64,000 nt of DNA, from NCBI GenBank assembly GCA_035041965.1, contig JAPYMA010001170.1, positions 1 through 64,000 of the forward strand. Reading direction: 5' to 3'. The translations under genes were made by a program, and so were the position numbers. Source of the stretch: Anisakis pegreffii. Taxonomy: Eukaryota > Nematoda > Chromadorea > Rhabditida > Anisakidae. This document shows, in pieces, positions 24,836 through 37,300 of the stretch; the first letter of the stretch is position 1, and each line of letters opens with the position of its first letter. A model generated the notes under the pieces. It did no database searches and was not told the origin of the DNA. It saw only the letters and a list, made by a program, of their open reading frames with translations.

Positions 24836-25326
24836 TTTGGAGAGCTAATGAACGAACGAAAATGAAAACTTGCGATGAAGGTTTCGAATTTTCGGTGTCC
24901 CAGCTTATCCCCATCGGGAATGGCCATCTTCAGTCGTTGAATGAAACAGTTGCAACAACACATATAAGCAAAATTTTGATCACGCGATCAGTTATAGTAA
25001 TCACCGTCTATTCATGCCTTAGCTCAAGTTGTCTCCTGCTTATGAAGTGATTGAAATCACATGAATATTTCACTTAAGCTCGTTGAGATATTCCTTCATT
25101 TGTTTCCTATTTCTACTATTCGAGAATACTTCATACTACCTACGCTGCACATCGATTCTTGAACACTGCACGATTTCTCATGCAAGTTTTATTGCTGCAA
25201 TCAAAATTGTGATCAGATTTTTTCGGAGTTCGATCTCAGAGATATTGAGATATGAATGTATTCCAGAGAATTTTGCTGTTCATGATTATCTTGCAATGAA
25301 TCCATTCCAGAATTTGAAGAAAAGAA

Positions 25327-28300
25327 ATGAGGACCCGCAACGTCAACGACCACTACATAAGACAAAGAAACCACCTGTTCCGCGCGCGCTATGGAGTCAA
25401 CGGCAACGAGGAGACACGTCTTCACGGGGACGTCCTGGAGACGGGGGGATCCGGGCAGGTATTCTGCCAAAACTTACTGCACGTGCTGGCAATTCTCTCA
25501 TTTATGCCGGCACGAGATAATCTGGAATGGTGGGTCAGGAGGAACTGGCCGTTCACCATGAGGCGAGCCCATCCCCGTCAGGGGATTCAATCCATATGTA
25601 AGTTTTGAAATAATGCTTGTGTTATTTGTCATTCTTTCATTTATCTTAAAATTTATAGCGATTGGGAACTGAAAATTGGTTCCAACCGAACACTTTCATG
25701 CATGACCAATTACACATAAGGAATAGCCAAAGGTGGGAAAAGAACACCTGGTGATAACTGAACCGAACATAGGATAACATTCCTATGTACTGATAATAAC
25801 GACACTCGCAGTGATTGTATCAGTACAAATTGTGGCATGAATGTATCTGACATACTATGATAGAGCATAATGCGATCGTGAAACTGGAACTTGATGAATC
25901 TGAAATCGTAGAAGTGAAAGAAGCTGCTATAATTGATGACTAAGCAATCTAAAGAATAGGTCGTGATTGGGGAAAAGTTATGCGGAAAAGTTTTTTTTGA
26001 ATGATACCTTCCAACCATATTCTTAAAATTTTGAGAGCATCAGATAATTTTCGTGCTATTTCAGTAAGAGCGGCCAGTCAGGGGGCGCCCTCCCCCCTTT
26101 TGATCGAATCGATATGCCGGATGAGTGACATTCAGCTCCTGGTCGTACTCCCTCAGGCCAGGACGCTGAGATACGGCGTAGCAGGGCCCATATACACCAT
26201 AATTCAAAGGGCCCAAGACTGCTACGTCGTACCGATTGGCCCTCCCTCGACGCAGGTAAAACTTTAATTTTCAATCGATTTTAGGTCATATATTTGTGAT
26301 TATTTCGAAGAGATGATACATGAAAATGATTTTATTAGTCAAAAGAAGTTTTGATCCATAAACTCCTCGTTCAGTTTTGACAGTGGAATGTGCCAGAATT
26401 CGATCTTGAAATATTTGCATTAACAGTGGATTCTTGAATTTCAGTACGTCGAGACGCAAGAATGTATTGAGGAAATGCGACAGTACGAGGCGGAAGACAC
26501 CATCGACGTAAGTAAAATTGAATGATATTTCTATTGAACCATTTTGAGTTATAACATATGATTATCAAGGTTATTAACAAAGAAAACTCTTTGGCATCTC
26601 GAAGTTTTTGAAATCAAAATAACTAACTTAGGCGATAATAGCGAAAGCAAGATTGTGGTCGTGATGGGGTGATTTGTTGACCGCATAAGATGAAATTCTT
26701 AGGTAACTTAAAGTCGATTCACAATGACTCAATCAACCGTACAGCAATTTCAGGTACTGCCGAGGAGGGCTCACTCACCCGGCGAGGACATAGAGGGCCC
26801 CGCCATTCCAGAGCCACAGTTCGAGGACCCCGACCCCATCCCCCTACCTGCTAACCACCCCTTACCCGAACCCCTTCCCCTACCCCAGCCCCAGCCCCAG
26901 CCCCAACCGCAACCACAACCTCCCCAGCAACCACAACAACTACCACCCGATGTCGAGATGGAGGCTGCGCAGCCTCATCACTACGAGCTGTAAGTTTTCA
27001 TTCTGACACTGAGTATTTTTTGCACTCTATTTGTGAATATAAAATTAGCTAAAATTGCATCTCAACTAATCTGATGAATACGTTTGCTAATTGTTGAATA
27101 GGTGCTGTTGATATATAAGACGGCGATAGATATGGTTCATCCTATCAGAGTAGTCGGATCAACACATTAAAATTGTTAAGAACAATGAATCCTTGATGCA
27201 TCATTGAGATAACATCTGAAACATCAAATAACATTGAAATAACATCAACAAATCACTGTAACAATTTCAGGCGCAGCCGCCTCGTCAGAAGGCAGCCATC
27301 ACCACCACGGAGACACGAGCAGCCAAGGCCACAGCCCCCATTCCGGCCGCACAACATCGAGGAGTTGCGGCCGGAACACCGCGTAGAGGTAGCGGCACCA
27401 GACAACGAAGCATACCACGTATGCGACCAGCAACTAGTCTGTAAGTTGACTTTAATTTAGCTAACTAATTATCTAATCATCATCCTTCAACTAATATTCA
27501 TCCAATAACAATGATGCGAATAGCGAGCGATATTCAATAGTACTGACCAATACGTTCGAAACTGAAACATTGAAGGAATACTTTTCTGGCGATGATAAAC
27601 TCTCTGAGGTCTAGTGTATTTCTGATCGTCTTGAAATCATATCAGTGATGGCTCGCTGCGATAGCAAGGGTACTTGAGCGCATTTTGTACCTTTTTTCAA
27701 ATGAATTTGTTTCAGGGTGCCGTCTACCGAACTGCACCAGGCCGCAACAACCCTTCAAAACGGTTGCGGCCTGGAAAATCCACGTGCGGAGAGCCGCATG
27801 TCATCAGACGGAAAGTATGTTATCATTTTACCTATTTCATTAATTTATTCGTTGATTTGTTTCACCTATCTCATTTATTAGCATCAATTTTATCTTATCA
27901 TGCTCGGATAAACGTATCAATAGCAAATTTTCGGCAACAGTGGTAGAAAATCGCTTGGTATGACAACAGTTTTATGCGATGATATAATAGTTGACTGATT
28001 CATTCATTAAGATGCAGTGATAATGTGAGCAAATAATTCAACCTGAAATGTGTTTCAGCTCTCTGCACGTGGTGTGGCCACGTGGTAATACTGCCCTCAG
28101 GTCACCTCTCGGCCTCCGACATCAAATCGATCATGGACGACCACCGGGCCGAGAGGTGCGTTGGTGCCTCCAAAAAAATCAAGGAGGCACGCATCGCCGC
28201 CTCCGAGCGGCTTATGATCCTGGGCCGCGATGCCTCGCACATCGCGGTTCCAGAGGAGGCCGCAGAAGAGGCTAGTGTGTCGAACCCGAGAAAACGGCAC

Positions 28301-28420
28301 CTAGCCTCCGAGGAGGCGAGGAGGGCAGACCAGTGCTGCTCGTTCATCAAGCGATTCAAGGAGGCCCACCCCGACATAATGGCAATCATCGGGGTGGAGC
28401 ATCAGCTCACACTACCGTAA
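25327..28420 (+). CDS. Unrecognised proline-rich protein with tandem Cys/His zinc-finger-like motifs, GC-rich exons
   Basis: I do not recognise this gene. Seven exons join in phase with strong GTAAGT/GTATGT donors and TTTCAG acceptors: 25327-25597, 26065-26255, 26445-26507, 26754-26989, 27271-27440, 27716-27814, 28059-28420 (1,392 nt, 463 residues). Residues 1-155 are possibly globular (LEWWVRRNWPF, LLVVLPQARTLRYG). Residues 176-300 are proline/glutamine/glutamate-rich with a PQPQPQ run. Residues 311-377 hold C312-x4-C317...H333-x5-C339-H340 and C346-x2-C349...H372-x4-C377, like two C2HC fingers. A basic PRKRH patch and alpha-helical Ala/Glu-rich tail follow. The exons are strikingly GC-rich while the introns and flanks are AT-rich, unlike the other genes here. 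The start could be in an earlier exon, since a stop lies just upstream in frame. Nuclear nucleic-acid binding is a guess. Confidence 0.8.
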
Positions 28421-30235
28421 AGGAACACTGCGAGAGGGACGGCGGCGACGCAACAACTCAACAAATGGATCAGTGATTCCAGATGCGAGAACAACCCTAA
28501 CAACCCACCAGCAATACAAAACTGGTTACATTTTTAAACAAAATTTTTTAATCTCACCAACAGAGCCAATAACCTCATTGAGAATGTACGAAAGTCGAAT
28601 GAAAACAATTACAAATAGTGATAAGACTTAAGAACTCAATTGATATAAAACATTGAGTAGCAGCTACGCAGTAAGCAGTAAATTAACTTAAACATTAAGA
28701 AGTCAGTCAAGCGAGCACATTAGCAATAGGTGTAGAATTCGCTTGCTATTTTTGATGCTATTAATGCCCTTTTCATTATCTCAATGATTAATGTGTATGA
28801 AAATATATCTATGTTGTTTACGTGTTTGTCATTCCATTTATATCCATATTCATTTGTGTCAATGGTACTCAGTTTTATGTTTGTGTCAATCATGTCTTCC
28901 TTACGCATCATATTATTCTATCTCATTATTGCTGTCAAATGATCATTAGGTGATCATTTTATGTTACATTATCTCATCCCTTCTTGTCACCTATCTTCTG
29001 ACATTGCAATTTCATCAAGGGATTCATCGGGAGCCACTGAACAAATTCAGTGAGTTATTGATTAAAGGAAGTTTACAGATATTATCTGAGAGCCCCAACT
29101 AATTAGTTACTTTTAGTTTAACCAGTGGAGTTTCTCGTTAGTGGGATTCGTCGGCAAAAAAGTTCGGCGTAGGGCGGTGACCATTTAGTTAGATGAGCCG
29201 GAGAAAATGCCCTCCAAAATCCTTTCTGAATTTTCGGGCATCCAATTTCATTGATGAAAAGGAGCCATTGGGCGGTCATGCCAGCTCCTTAGCGCCGGTA
29301 ATGGAGGTTTATTATTGCTATGGGGTTTTATAATATTTTTCTTTTATTACGTGGGTTCGGGACTTTTACTTTTCAAGAAGTACTTTGGGTCAGGGTGTAA
29401 AGTACTTCGGGTTCGGGAGTGGGAATACCTCCATCGGCGCTCAGCGGGTTCGGGTAATTTCTTATTAGTTATAACTGTAGAAGGTCACCGAACGGAGCCG
29501 AACTTGAGTCCGCATATGAACACTGCGAGACTCCACAAATTCATTTCCGGGGCTAATGGGAGTAACAAATTTGGAATAAGTATTCCTGAAACGTTGGTTA
29601 TTATAAGGATGATAAGTTATTGGAAAATCACGAAATATCCCGAAACCAGATGCCGAAGGAAAATTTCGTAATCCCGACAGAATCCCAGTCCCAAATCCCA
29701 GATCTCCGGCAGAAGCGACGGCAGAAGCCAGCTGAAGAAAGCAGCGAATTAAAGAAGAAAATGAAGCCAATCAACAAAAATTTGTTGAAAACAATCAACA
29801 AAAAAAACGACAAAAAATAATAATATTAAAAAAACAAAAATATAAAGAAAAAATAACATAAATGAAAATGTGAAGAAAAAAAATCAGTTGAAAAAAGAAT
29901 CAACTGAAGTGATATTTTTTTGATTTGCCTAGTTCTAGGCTATCTAATATTGTACTAATTGACTCATCGTTTTATTTATTACATTTGTCCTTGTTTGCAT
30001 GCTGAGTCCGTTGTCTTTGTCCTCGTCCTGCATGCTAAGTCCATTGTCTTTTGATTAATTGTTAAGTTAATGATGATAACTGAGACTGATATTGTTACTC
30101 ACTTAAGCAATAGTATCGAGTGATACGGTATTGCTTAAGCAATATTACGGACTATGTTATAAAGCAGTTGTAATTGAGCGAAATTGTTTTAAAAATCTGT
30201 TTAACGACTTTTAAGTCGTCATGTAAATTTATATT
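28421..30235. other. Non-coding interval after the GC-rich gene
   Basis: No supportable exon chain is visible. Around 29380-29460 the motif GGGTTCGGG recurs, and 29.2-29.7 kb is less AT-rich than its surroundings. The open frame at 29620-29817 is lysine-rich and ends in A-rich sequence; I regard it as chance. Confidence 0.5.
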
Positions 30236-30324
30236 TGCTTGTTTTGTCTCATGGACATTGTTGTTTTTATTGTTGTTGTTATTTTAGATTGTTGTTTTCT
30301 TGTTGTTGTTTTATTGTTGTTTCT

Positions 30325-30690
30325 TGTTATTCTGTTATTGTCTCAAAGACATTCTTGTTTTATTGTTATTTGTTGTTATTCTGTTATTGTCTCTAAGGCA
30401 TTGTTGTTTTATTGTTATTTGTTGTTAATCTGTTATTGTCTCAAAGACGTTTTTGTTTTATTGTTATTTGTTGTTAGTCTGTTATTGTCTCAAAGACATT
30501 CTTGTTTTATTGTTATTTGTTGTTATTCTGTTATTGTCTCAAAGACATTCTTGTTTTATTGTTATTTGTTGTTATTCTGTTTTTGTCTCTAAGGCATTGT
30601 TGTTTTATTGTTATTTGTTGTTAGTCTGTTATTGTCTCAAAGACATTTTTGTTTTATCGTTATTTGTCGTTATTCTGTCATGTAAATTTT
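30325..30690. repeat. Satellite of 49-bp units carrying GTCTCAAAGAC
   Basis: The motif GTCT(C/T)(T/A)AAG(A/G)C recurs at 30341, 30390, 30438, 30487, 30536, 30585 and 30634, a period of 48-49 bp. Between motifs are TTGTTTTATTGTTATTTG and TGTTATTCTG. Decayed copies of the motif continue at about 30247, 30725, 30789, 30850, 30906 and 30998 with longer spacing. The unit is not a multiple of three, so long open frames across it (30239-30731) read the same DNA in successive frames and are not genes. Confidence 0.92.
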
Positions 30691-31404
30691 TAAGTCATCA
30701 TATAAATTTTAATTTATCTGTCTCGTCTTAAAGACGCTGTTGTTTTTATCATATCATGTAGTTTTATGTTTATCTGTATTTCTTTTGTCTTAAAGACATT
30801 GTTTTTTATCATGTCATGTTATTTATTTATTTTTATGTAAATCTGTATGGTCTCAAAGACAAGGTTCTTTTTAACATATCATATAAATTGTCTTCATCTG
30901 TACTGTCTCAAAGACATTGGTAGTTTTATCATAGTGTCATTGTTGCAGATCTAATCAGCTTTATAACATCTCATGTAAATTTTTATTTATCTGTACAGTC
31001 TTAAAGACATTGTTATTTTTATCGTCTTATCATTGTTTGCAGATCAATATCTGCAAAATAAGCTTGTATAGAATGTAATCTTAATGATAGTTAAGGTGAA
31101 AAATGAGAATAGTACAGGAGAGCTGTAACAACGAAGATTTATGATTATTAATTGCATAAGTACAGGTATGAGAAATGAGCTGTGCTCGCTCTTAGTGATA
31201 GTGAGGTTGGCTCTGTTGTTTTCAAATATTGAGGACAGTTTTCAAGTATATTTTACAATAATCCTATTGCTGGTGGGGTTTTTGGATATGTTCTCGATAT
31301 GCATTTTATTGTATTATATAATGTGTATTTTGTTGCCGCCGTCCCTGTTCCTTGAGCTGATGCCTCCTTGAATCGCTTGGTGGTGTGGTTTAGTGGCTGC
31401 CTTC

Positions 31405-31650
31405 TCGCCCCCCCTTGATGATGATTAAGATAAGATTCCCCATCCCCCCCTTGATAAGACGATGAGATGTCCAATTCCCGATGTAGTTGTTGTGGTTGTC
31501 CCCCCCCTTCTTCCCGTCCCCCTGATGTTGTGGTTGCGTTCCCCGATCCCTCCTTTGATAAGATTCCCTCTTCCCCCGTTGTGGTTGCCTCCCTCCATTG
31601 ATGAGATTCCCTCTTCCCCGTCCCTCCTTTGATAAGATGGTGTATTCCTC
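31405..31650. repeat. C-rich minisatellite with TTGATAAGATTCC units
   Basis: Runs of seven or more C alternate with (T)TTGATAAGAT or TTGATGAGATTCC, and with TTGTGGTTG blocks (31495, 31532, 31579). The strand shown is pyrimidine-rich. Long open frames on the minus strand here come from the repeat and are arginine/glycine-rich artefacts. Confidence 0.8.
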
Positions 31651-31920
31651 CCCACTAACATTTATTACTAACTTTCCTCGGACTGTGGCTTTAGGTGACA
31701 AAATTGGGTAGGGTGATATTGGTTGATAAGATTTTCTGATGGTCGATGAGCTTAGTTGGGATTGAATTTGGGCTGAGTTTCAGTTGGTCGATGAGCTTAG
31801 TATGGATTGAATTAGGGCTGAGTTTCAGTGATCTCGTGATAAGATGCCGGCTAGATGAATTGATGTTAGAGAATTACCAGCACTTGCAGTAGGTTTTGGC
31901 TGAATCCCTGTCCATTCCCC

Positions 31921-31946
31921 CTCTCCAGGAAGTTCCCCTGGAGACG
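31921..31946. other. Perfect 8-bp stem hairpin
   Basis: TCTCCAGG and CCTGGAGA flank a short AAGTTCC-type loop within a GC-richer patch at 31.9-32.0 kb. It is isolated, and I could not link it to any transcript. Confidence 0.55.
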
Positions 31947-32569
31947 TTCCCCTCGTTGCTTTGGCTCCATTCGCGCGCGGTCCAGTGGTTCCTTTGTCTT
32001 ATGTTGTGGTCCTTATGTTGCGGTCATTTTTTATAATGTTATCATATTATTGCTGCTTGCTGATTCATTGATTATTGCTGCTTGTTTTCGTTGTTTTCGT
32101 TGTGATGATATGGATTTCATCATGTGGTCGAGAGGATTCATTGAGATGTGTTGAGAGGAGTTGGTTAGATATTTGGTTGGATATGAGAGGATTCAGATGG
32201 GTGATTGAGAGGATTTAGTTGGATGTGTGGATTAGATGAGGTGTTTGAGTAGTCGAGATGACATAGTTGTCACTTGATGTGACATAGTTCTGATGTGGCA
32301 TTGATACTAAGAAGACATAAATAGTCTTGGAAAATTGTAATTAGTCAGATCAAGAAAAAATTTACGGATTGTTATGGTGGGATTTTGCGATTGGGTTTGT
32401 TGAGGTGTTTATTGTTGAGAATTGTGATATTATCGAGAGTTGAGAGTTCATTGAATTTATGATTTGCAATTTTTGGTTTTATTAGTTTTTGATTTCGTTT
32501 TCGATTTGCTAATTATCACTTTTTGGATTCATATGTTGTTATCGGTTTTTTTGAAGGTTGCTAATACTG

Positions 32570-33660
32570 TTATAGCTGTTATTATTATTATTATGATTAC
32601 TTGTTTTGATTTTTGTCATTATTATTTTTTCTATTGTTGATGTTGATATTATTGTGTGATGACGATGATGCGATTTTTTTTATTGTTTGTTGCATTGCTT
32701 TTTATTTTGTGTTGATTTTTTCTTTGCTGTTTGAGTTACTAATTTTTTCGGGTTCATGAGTTTAAAGTTACTAATTATTTCGGGTTAATTTTTCGTTATG
32801 AATGTTGATAGAAATGTTTGATGTGATTTTTTCATGTTTCGTATTATGTGATGATTTTTGAATTGATGTGATGACGATGCTTTGTTTTTCATTTGCTGAT
32901 GTATATGTTTTTGTTTATAGTTTAGGTTACTAGTTTTGATAGTTACTAAAATGTTTTATTAGTTGCAGTTTTAGTTACTAACTTGTTTTGAGTTCATGTA
33001 TTTCAATGTTATTAATTTTTATTATTATTATCGTTGTATAATTATTGAAAAATCAAAAAAATCAAAAAAAACAAAAAAATAAAAAAAACAAAAAAAATAA
33101 TAAAATAAAAAAAACAAAAAAATAATAAAAATAAAAAAAACAAAAAAATGATGATTACTTCTGTTTTGATTTTTGTCATTATTATTTTTTCTATTATTGA
33201 TGTTGATATTATTGTGTGATGACGATGATGCGATTTTTTAATTGTGTGTTGATATTGCTTTTTCATTTTTATGTTGATTTTTTTGATTGCTGTTTGAGTT
33301 ACTAATTTCTTTCGGGTTCATTGAGTTTAAAGTTACTAATTGTTTTGGGTTAATTTTTTGTGTTGAATGTTGGTAGAAATTTTTGATGTGATTTTTTCAT
33401 GCTTCATTATGTTGATGTGATGACGATGATTTCATGCATATTTTTTGATTTTCATTATGTGATGATTTTGAAGGTGATGTGATGACGATGACTTGTTTTT
33501 TTTTTTGCTGTTTCATATGTTTTAGTTACTAATTTGTTTAAGTTACTAGTTTTGATAGTTACTAAATTATTTTATGAGTTATAGTTTTAGTTGCTAAATT
33601 GTTCTGAGTTTATGTAGTTGTATGTTATTAATTTTTATTATCAATATCGTTGCATAATTA
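32570..33660. repeat. Duplicated T-rich block, units 32600-33045 and 33150-33660
   Basis: Both units carry TTTTGATTTTTGTCATTATT, ATTGTGTGATGACGATGATG, TTTGAGTTACTAAT, TTTAAAGTTACTAATT and TTTGATGTGATTTTTTCATG in the same order, and end at an A-rich tract (33046-33150 and 33661-34020). It is a direct tandem duplication of a block plus its A-rich tail. Confidence 0.85.
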
Positions 33661-34020
33661 TTGAAAAAATCTAAAAAATCAAAAAAAAACGAAAAATAAT
33701 AAAAAAAACAAAAAATAATAAAAATAAAAAAACAAAAAAATAATAAAAATAAAAAAACAAAAAATAAGAAAAATAAAAAAACAAAAAAATAAGAAAAAAT
33801 AAAAAACAAAAAAAGAAAAAGAAAAAAAACAAAAAAATAATAAAATAAAAAAAACAAAAAAATAATAAAATAAAAAAACAAAAAAATAATAAAAATAAAA
33901 AAAACAAAAAATAATAAAAAAACAAAAAAACAAAAAAATAATAAAAAGAAAAAAATAAAAAAAAACAAAAGAACAAAAAATATAAAAATAATAAAAAATT
34001 TAAAAAAAAACGAAAAACAA
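33661..34020. repeat. A-rich low-complexity tract
   Basis: About 360 bp consist almost wholly of A interrupted by single C, T or TAAT. The pattern (A)5-8 C (A)6-8 TAATAA(A) recurs roughly every 20-25 bp. The shorter relative is 33046-33150. Open frames on the minus strand here are phenylalanine homopolymers and are not genes. Confidence 0.95.
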
Positions 34021-34088
34021 AATATGTTCTGGTCATTTCATCTCATTTACAAATTTCTAATCTTATTCATTTTCAGATCCGGATCGGG

Positions 34089-34361
34089 ATGGACGAACGA
34101 TCACGAGACAAAGAACAAAAAGGCCGAGTGGAAGAGCAGTCGAAGGAAGCGGACGGACGGATGGATCGGAGGAACGAATCAAAGGAACGCATCGGAGGGA
34201 CGGATCGGAAGAACAGATGGAAGAACGGACGGACCAGCGATGGAATTGATGCAGATCGAAAGCAGAGGCGAATAAGAAACCTCAACAAATCGCCACAGCG
34301 CATGACAATGGCAAGAACTCGCAGCGATACTTCATCAAGTATTTTCCGAGGTGAAATCTAG
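34089..34361 (+). CDS. Possible arginine-rich exon or small ORF in purine-rich sequence
   Basis: An ATG 12 bases after an acceptor-like TTTTCAG (ending 34076) opens 90 codons, ending in TAG. The product is highly charged (Arg, Lys, Glu, Asp) because the DNA is a degenerate purine-rich repeat around CGGACGGA/GGATCGGA. It could be a trans-spliced first exon, an internal exon or just repeat sequence. I see no domain and no in-phase partner. Confidence 0.25.
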   Translation: MDERSRDKEQKGRVEEQSKEADGRMDRRNESKERIGGTDRKNRWKNGRTSDGIDADRKQRRIRNLNKSPQRMTMARTRSDTSSSIFRGEI

Positions 34362-37300
34362 ATTATGATTCAAAATGTTTGCAATCGAACCACAATTCTC
34401 GAACGAGCGATTCCAGTGCTTTACAATCATTCACTAAATTGTCTGATTACTTCTTCAGTATTCATTTCGGATGCTTCTTGGAAGATAATTACTTGTCGTG
34501 ATTGCTTATTTCCTTCGCTATTGCATCTAGTTTCCCTATTTCAAACAAACGCAGGCATTGTTTGGGACTTACCTCAGTGGATGCGAATATTGGTCAATCA
34601 CTAATCAAAGTTAGATCGCAACAACGGATTGAACAACACTAAACGATTGATTTGGACAACAGAACAACAGTAATTCATTTGCAACTAATGTGCACCTTTT
34701 CAGTGTAAATAATTTCAGTCGCAATCATCCGACACTTCATTATGATAGCTGGATGTTGATGCAATTATATCATTCATAATAGTAATTATTGGTATCTCTT
34801 TGAAGAGAAGAGAATTTTCGAACCACATTCATATCTCAGGTGTTCGGTGAATCGCAAACGTTTATTTTCTAGTCGAATCTCGATCTCCGAACGAACCTAT
34901 GGTCAACTTTACAATATTGGATTGATGAGTTAGATAAAAACATGGCGTTTCCATGCAATTCTCGAGTTACACTTCCAGCTTTTTATGTTTTTATGTGTCT
35001 CTAGAACTAACTTGAAGTTACATTTTATATGATTTAATTCTGTTTTGTTGTGTATTGGTCGCTTGGCTGATCGCATACATATGCAGGTTAGTTGATTGCT
35101 GAAGCATCTTGAATTCGGAAAACCGTTTGATTTTACTGTTCAGTTTCTTTTAATCACATGTGAATAAAAATTTTGTGGTGTCTTCTTTACCAACCATTTC
35201 CGCATGGACATGGATTTTTTGCGAGAGAGAAATCTGATTATGTGGAATGTTGACCATTTCTTTAGTTCACTTTATTTGTGCATTTCGAATATTCATCAGT
35301 GATCTCTTCTCAGATCTTGTTTATTTCATCACCAGATTTTGTTCGTTTGTAACAGATTTCGAATGGTCCGCAACTCTTTCAGTACAATTTAACTCGACCA
35401 AAAGAGCACGGATATTTGGGTTGTTGTTAAAACAGTTGATTCGATTCGAAGCGATTGCTAAAAGGAGAGCGAATTTTGAGAGAGCTGCAAAAAAATGCGA
35501 GTGCTTTTGTGAGAATGGGATAATAGTTATTATTTGAAGTGTTTTATCAGGATATATCAAATAATATCTGAATTGAATTCATGTATGTGCCCATTTGATA
35601 TTCATTCGTTCTGTGATGAGAATATAAAAGTAATTTATCCATATAAGCCACAAAGGCCGTTCAGCAGGTTTTCAAAATTCGATTTCTTCTTGCCTAGCCA
35701 ACAAAAGTTTTTTTTCAGCCGCATTTCAGTTGGTAACTTCATAACGATGCTTCTTCGAATGGACTGTCGAATGGCCGATGCAAGTCAACGGATAATTTTT
35801 TTTCATATGTCACAAATAACATAAATTAATTTTCATAAATTATTAATAACACTAATCAATGACATGGAATTAATGTTCAGAGCTTCCCTTCTCAGAAGGA
35901 AAAGCTCTAAAAATTAATTGGAACCTAACACATTGTTTCATGGTTCCTTAGCAACATTCTAATGATTCATTTAGGATTTTAATATTATTATTGTGTGCTG
36001 ATTTTTTCAGAGTCACTCGTAATTTTTATGAAGCTGAATGTAAGCTATGTGGCTGGAATTCAATCAATGCAGAAATTTCTTCTATTCAATATTTGTTCGT
36101 CGAAATTGAAAGTTAGTATATTTTATTTACGTTTTGTTTATATTTGCCAATATTCATACTTGAAAATATCACTGAAATATGTGTCCCCATCTCAATTTCA
36201 TTCCGCCTAATTATATCGATATCTCAATGCCTATTTTATGCAACTCCTTTGGTACGTTTTCGATTTGAATTTCGCTCATTTTTTGATCAACTTTCTCGAA
36301 AATTCTGTGCAGCTGTGCATGTCTGCGCGATAGACTATAAGTAGGTCAATTGTATAATGCTATTGACTAGATTGCAGCGATTGTGTATCACATATATGAG
36401 GCATTGTTTCGGTTTGTGGCGATCATGTATATTGTATAGGTAAGATTGTTTTCATTGAAGTGTTCGTATTCTCGTGGCACTTCTACTCATCATCACTTTA
36501 ACGTTTGTACGTGCGGTGCGTTGTTGTGAGGCGAGTAGATTGTCGTGTAGGATTTGATATTTCATCGGATCATGTGAATTTTGAATCAGAACTGCATCAA
36601 GCTTTTAATCGTATCGAAATTCATCTGATTCATCTGATGGCATAGGGTAGTAATTACTTAACATGGTTTTGTTGGATGCTTAGTGGCATTATTGACTCGA
36701 TATTGTTTGGTGATTGTTATATTATGGCGTGTTGATTTGTCATAACTAGTGATGACTGTTATTCTTTGATAAATGAATCTGTTTTAAGATGGCTGAGACG
36801 CGAAGAAAATGCCCTTCAGTAGGGCTTTCAGTCATTAACGAATTTCATAAATGGTGAGTATTTACAACCAGTTATCATTCATCATTTGAAATTTATTTCG
36901 GCTGTTTTTATACTTTAAGGTCAAGTATTTATTCATGGTATCGCTCACAACATACAACATCATTGATGTTGTGAGCCTGAGCCAGGCTATGATCCGACTT
37001 GTATCTATTATCCAAGTGTCTGTCTTCATTTTATACTGGTTCATTCCTAACACTAAACATATATTGTCTAATTTTCAGGATTTATTTCGGTGGCGAGGGA
37101 TGTTCGCCAGCCCTTCAACAGGGCGAAAAACCAATTTATTATTTATTCTTATTACAATTACAATATTTATTGATTATTACAATGGTTATAAAGTGGATTA
37201 TTACAACTATAAAACGACGAAAACGATGGAATATTATAATTATTATGGTGAATAATTATCAAAATTATTTCAACAATTCGACAGCAACGACGCAGCGCAT

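Larger units (their letters stand above)
20745..25326. other. Intergenic stretch with scattered small repeats
   Basis: I found no supportable gene in these 4.6 kb. A plus-strand open frame at 22661-22915 starts with a hydrophobic, leader-like sequence, but it has no splice partner or known domain and I do not call it. The repeat at 21185-21290 is shared with 46.28 kb, and a tandem pair sits at 24334-24835. The 5' end of the GC-rich gene at 25327 may lie within the last few hundred bases. Confidence 0.5.

Noticed and set aside
30239..30731. Long hydrophobic open frames of over 90 codons
   Set aside because: They read through a 49-bp satellite whose period is not a multiple of three, so every frame shows the same leucine/tyrosine-rich peptide; this is a repeat artefact.
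31390..31701. Arg/Gly-rich minus-strand open frames
   Set aside because: They derive from the C-rich minisatellite; overlapping frames are equally open.
33594..34036. Phenylalanine-rich minus-strand open frames of 84-124 codons
   Set aside because: They are translations of an A-rich low-complexity tract and have no sequence complexity or start context.
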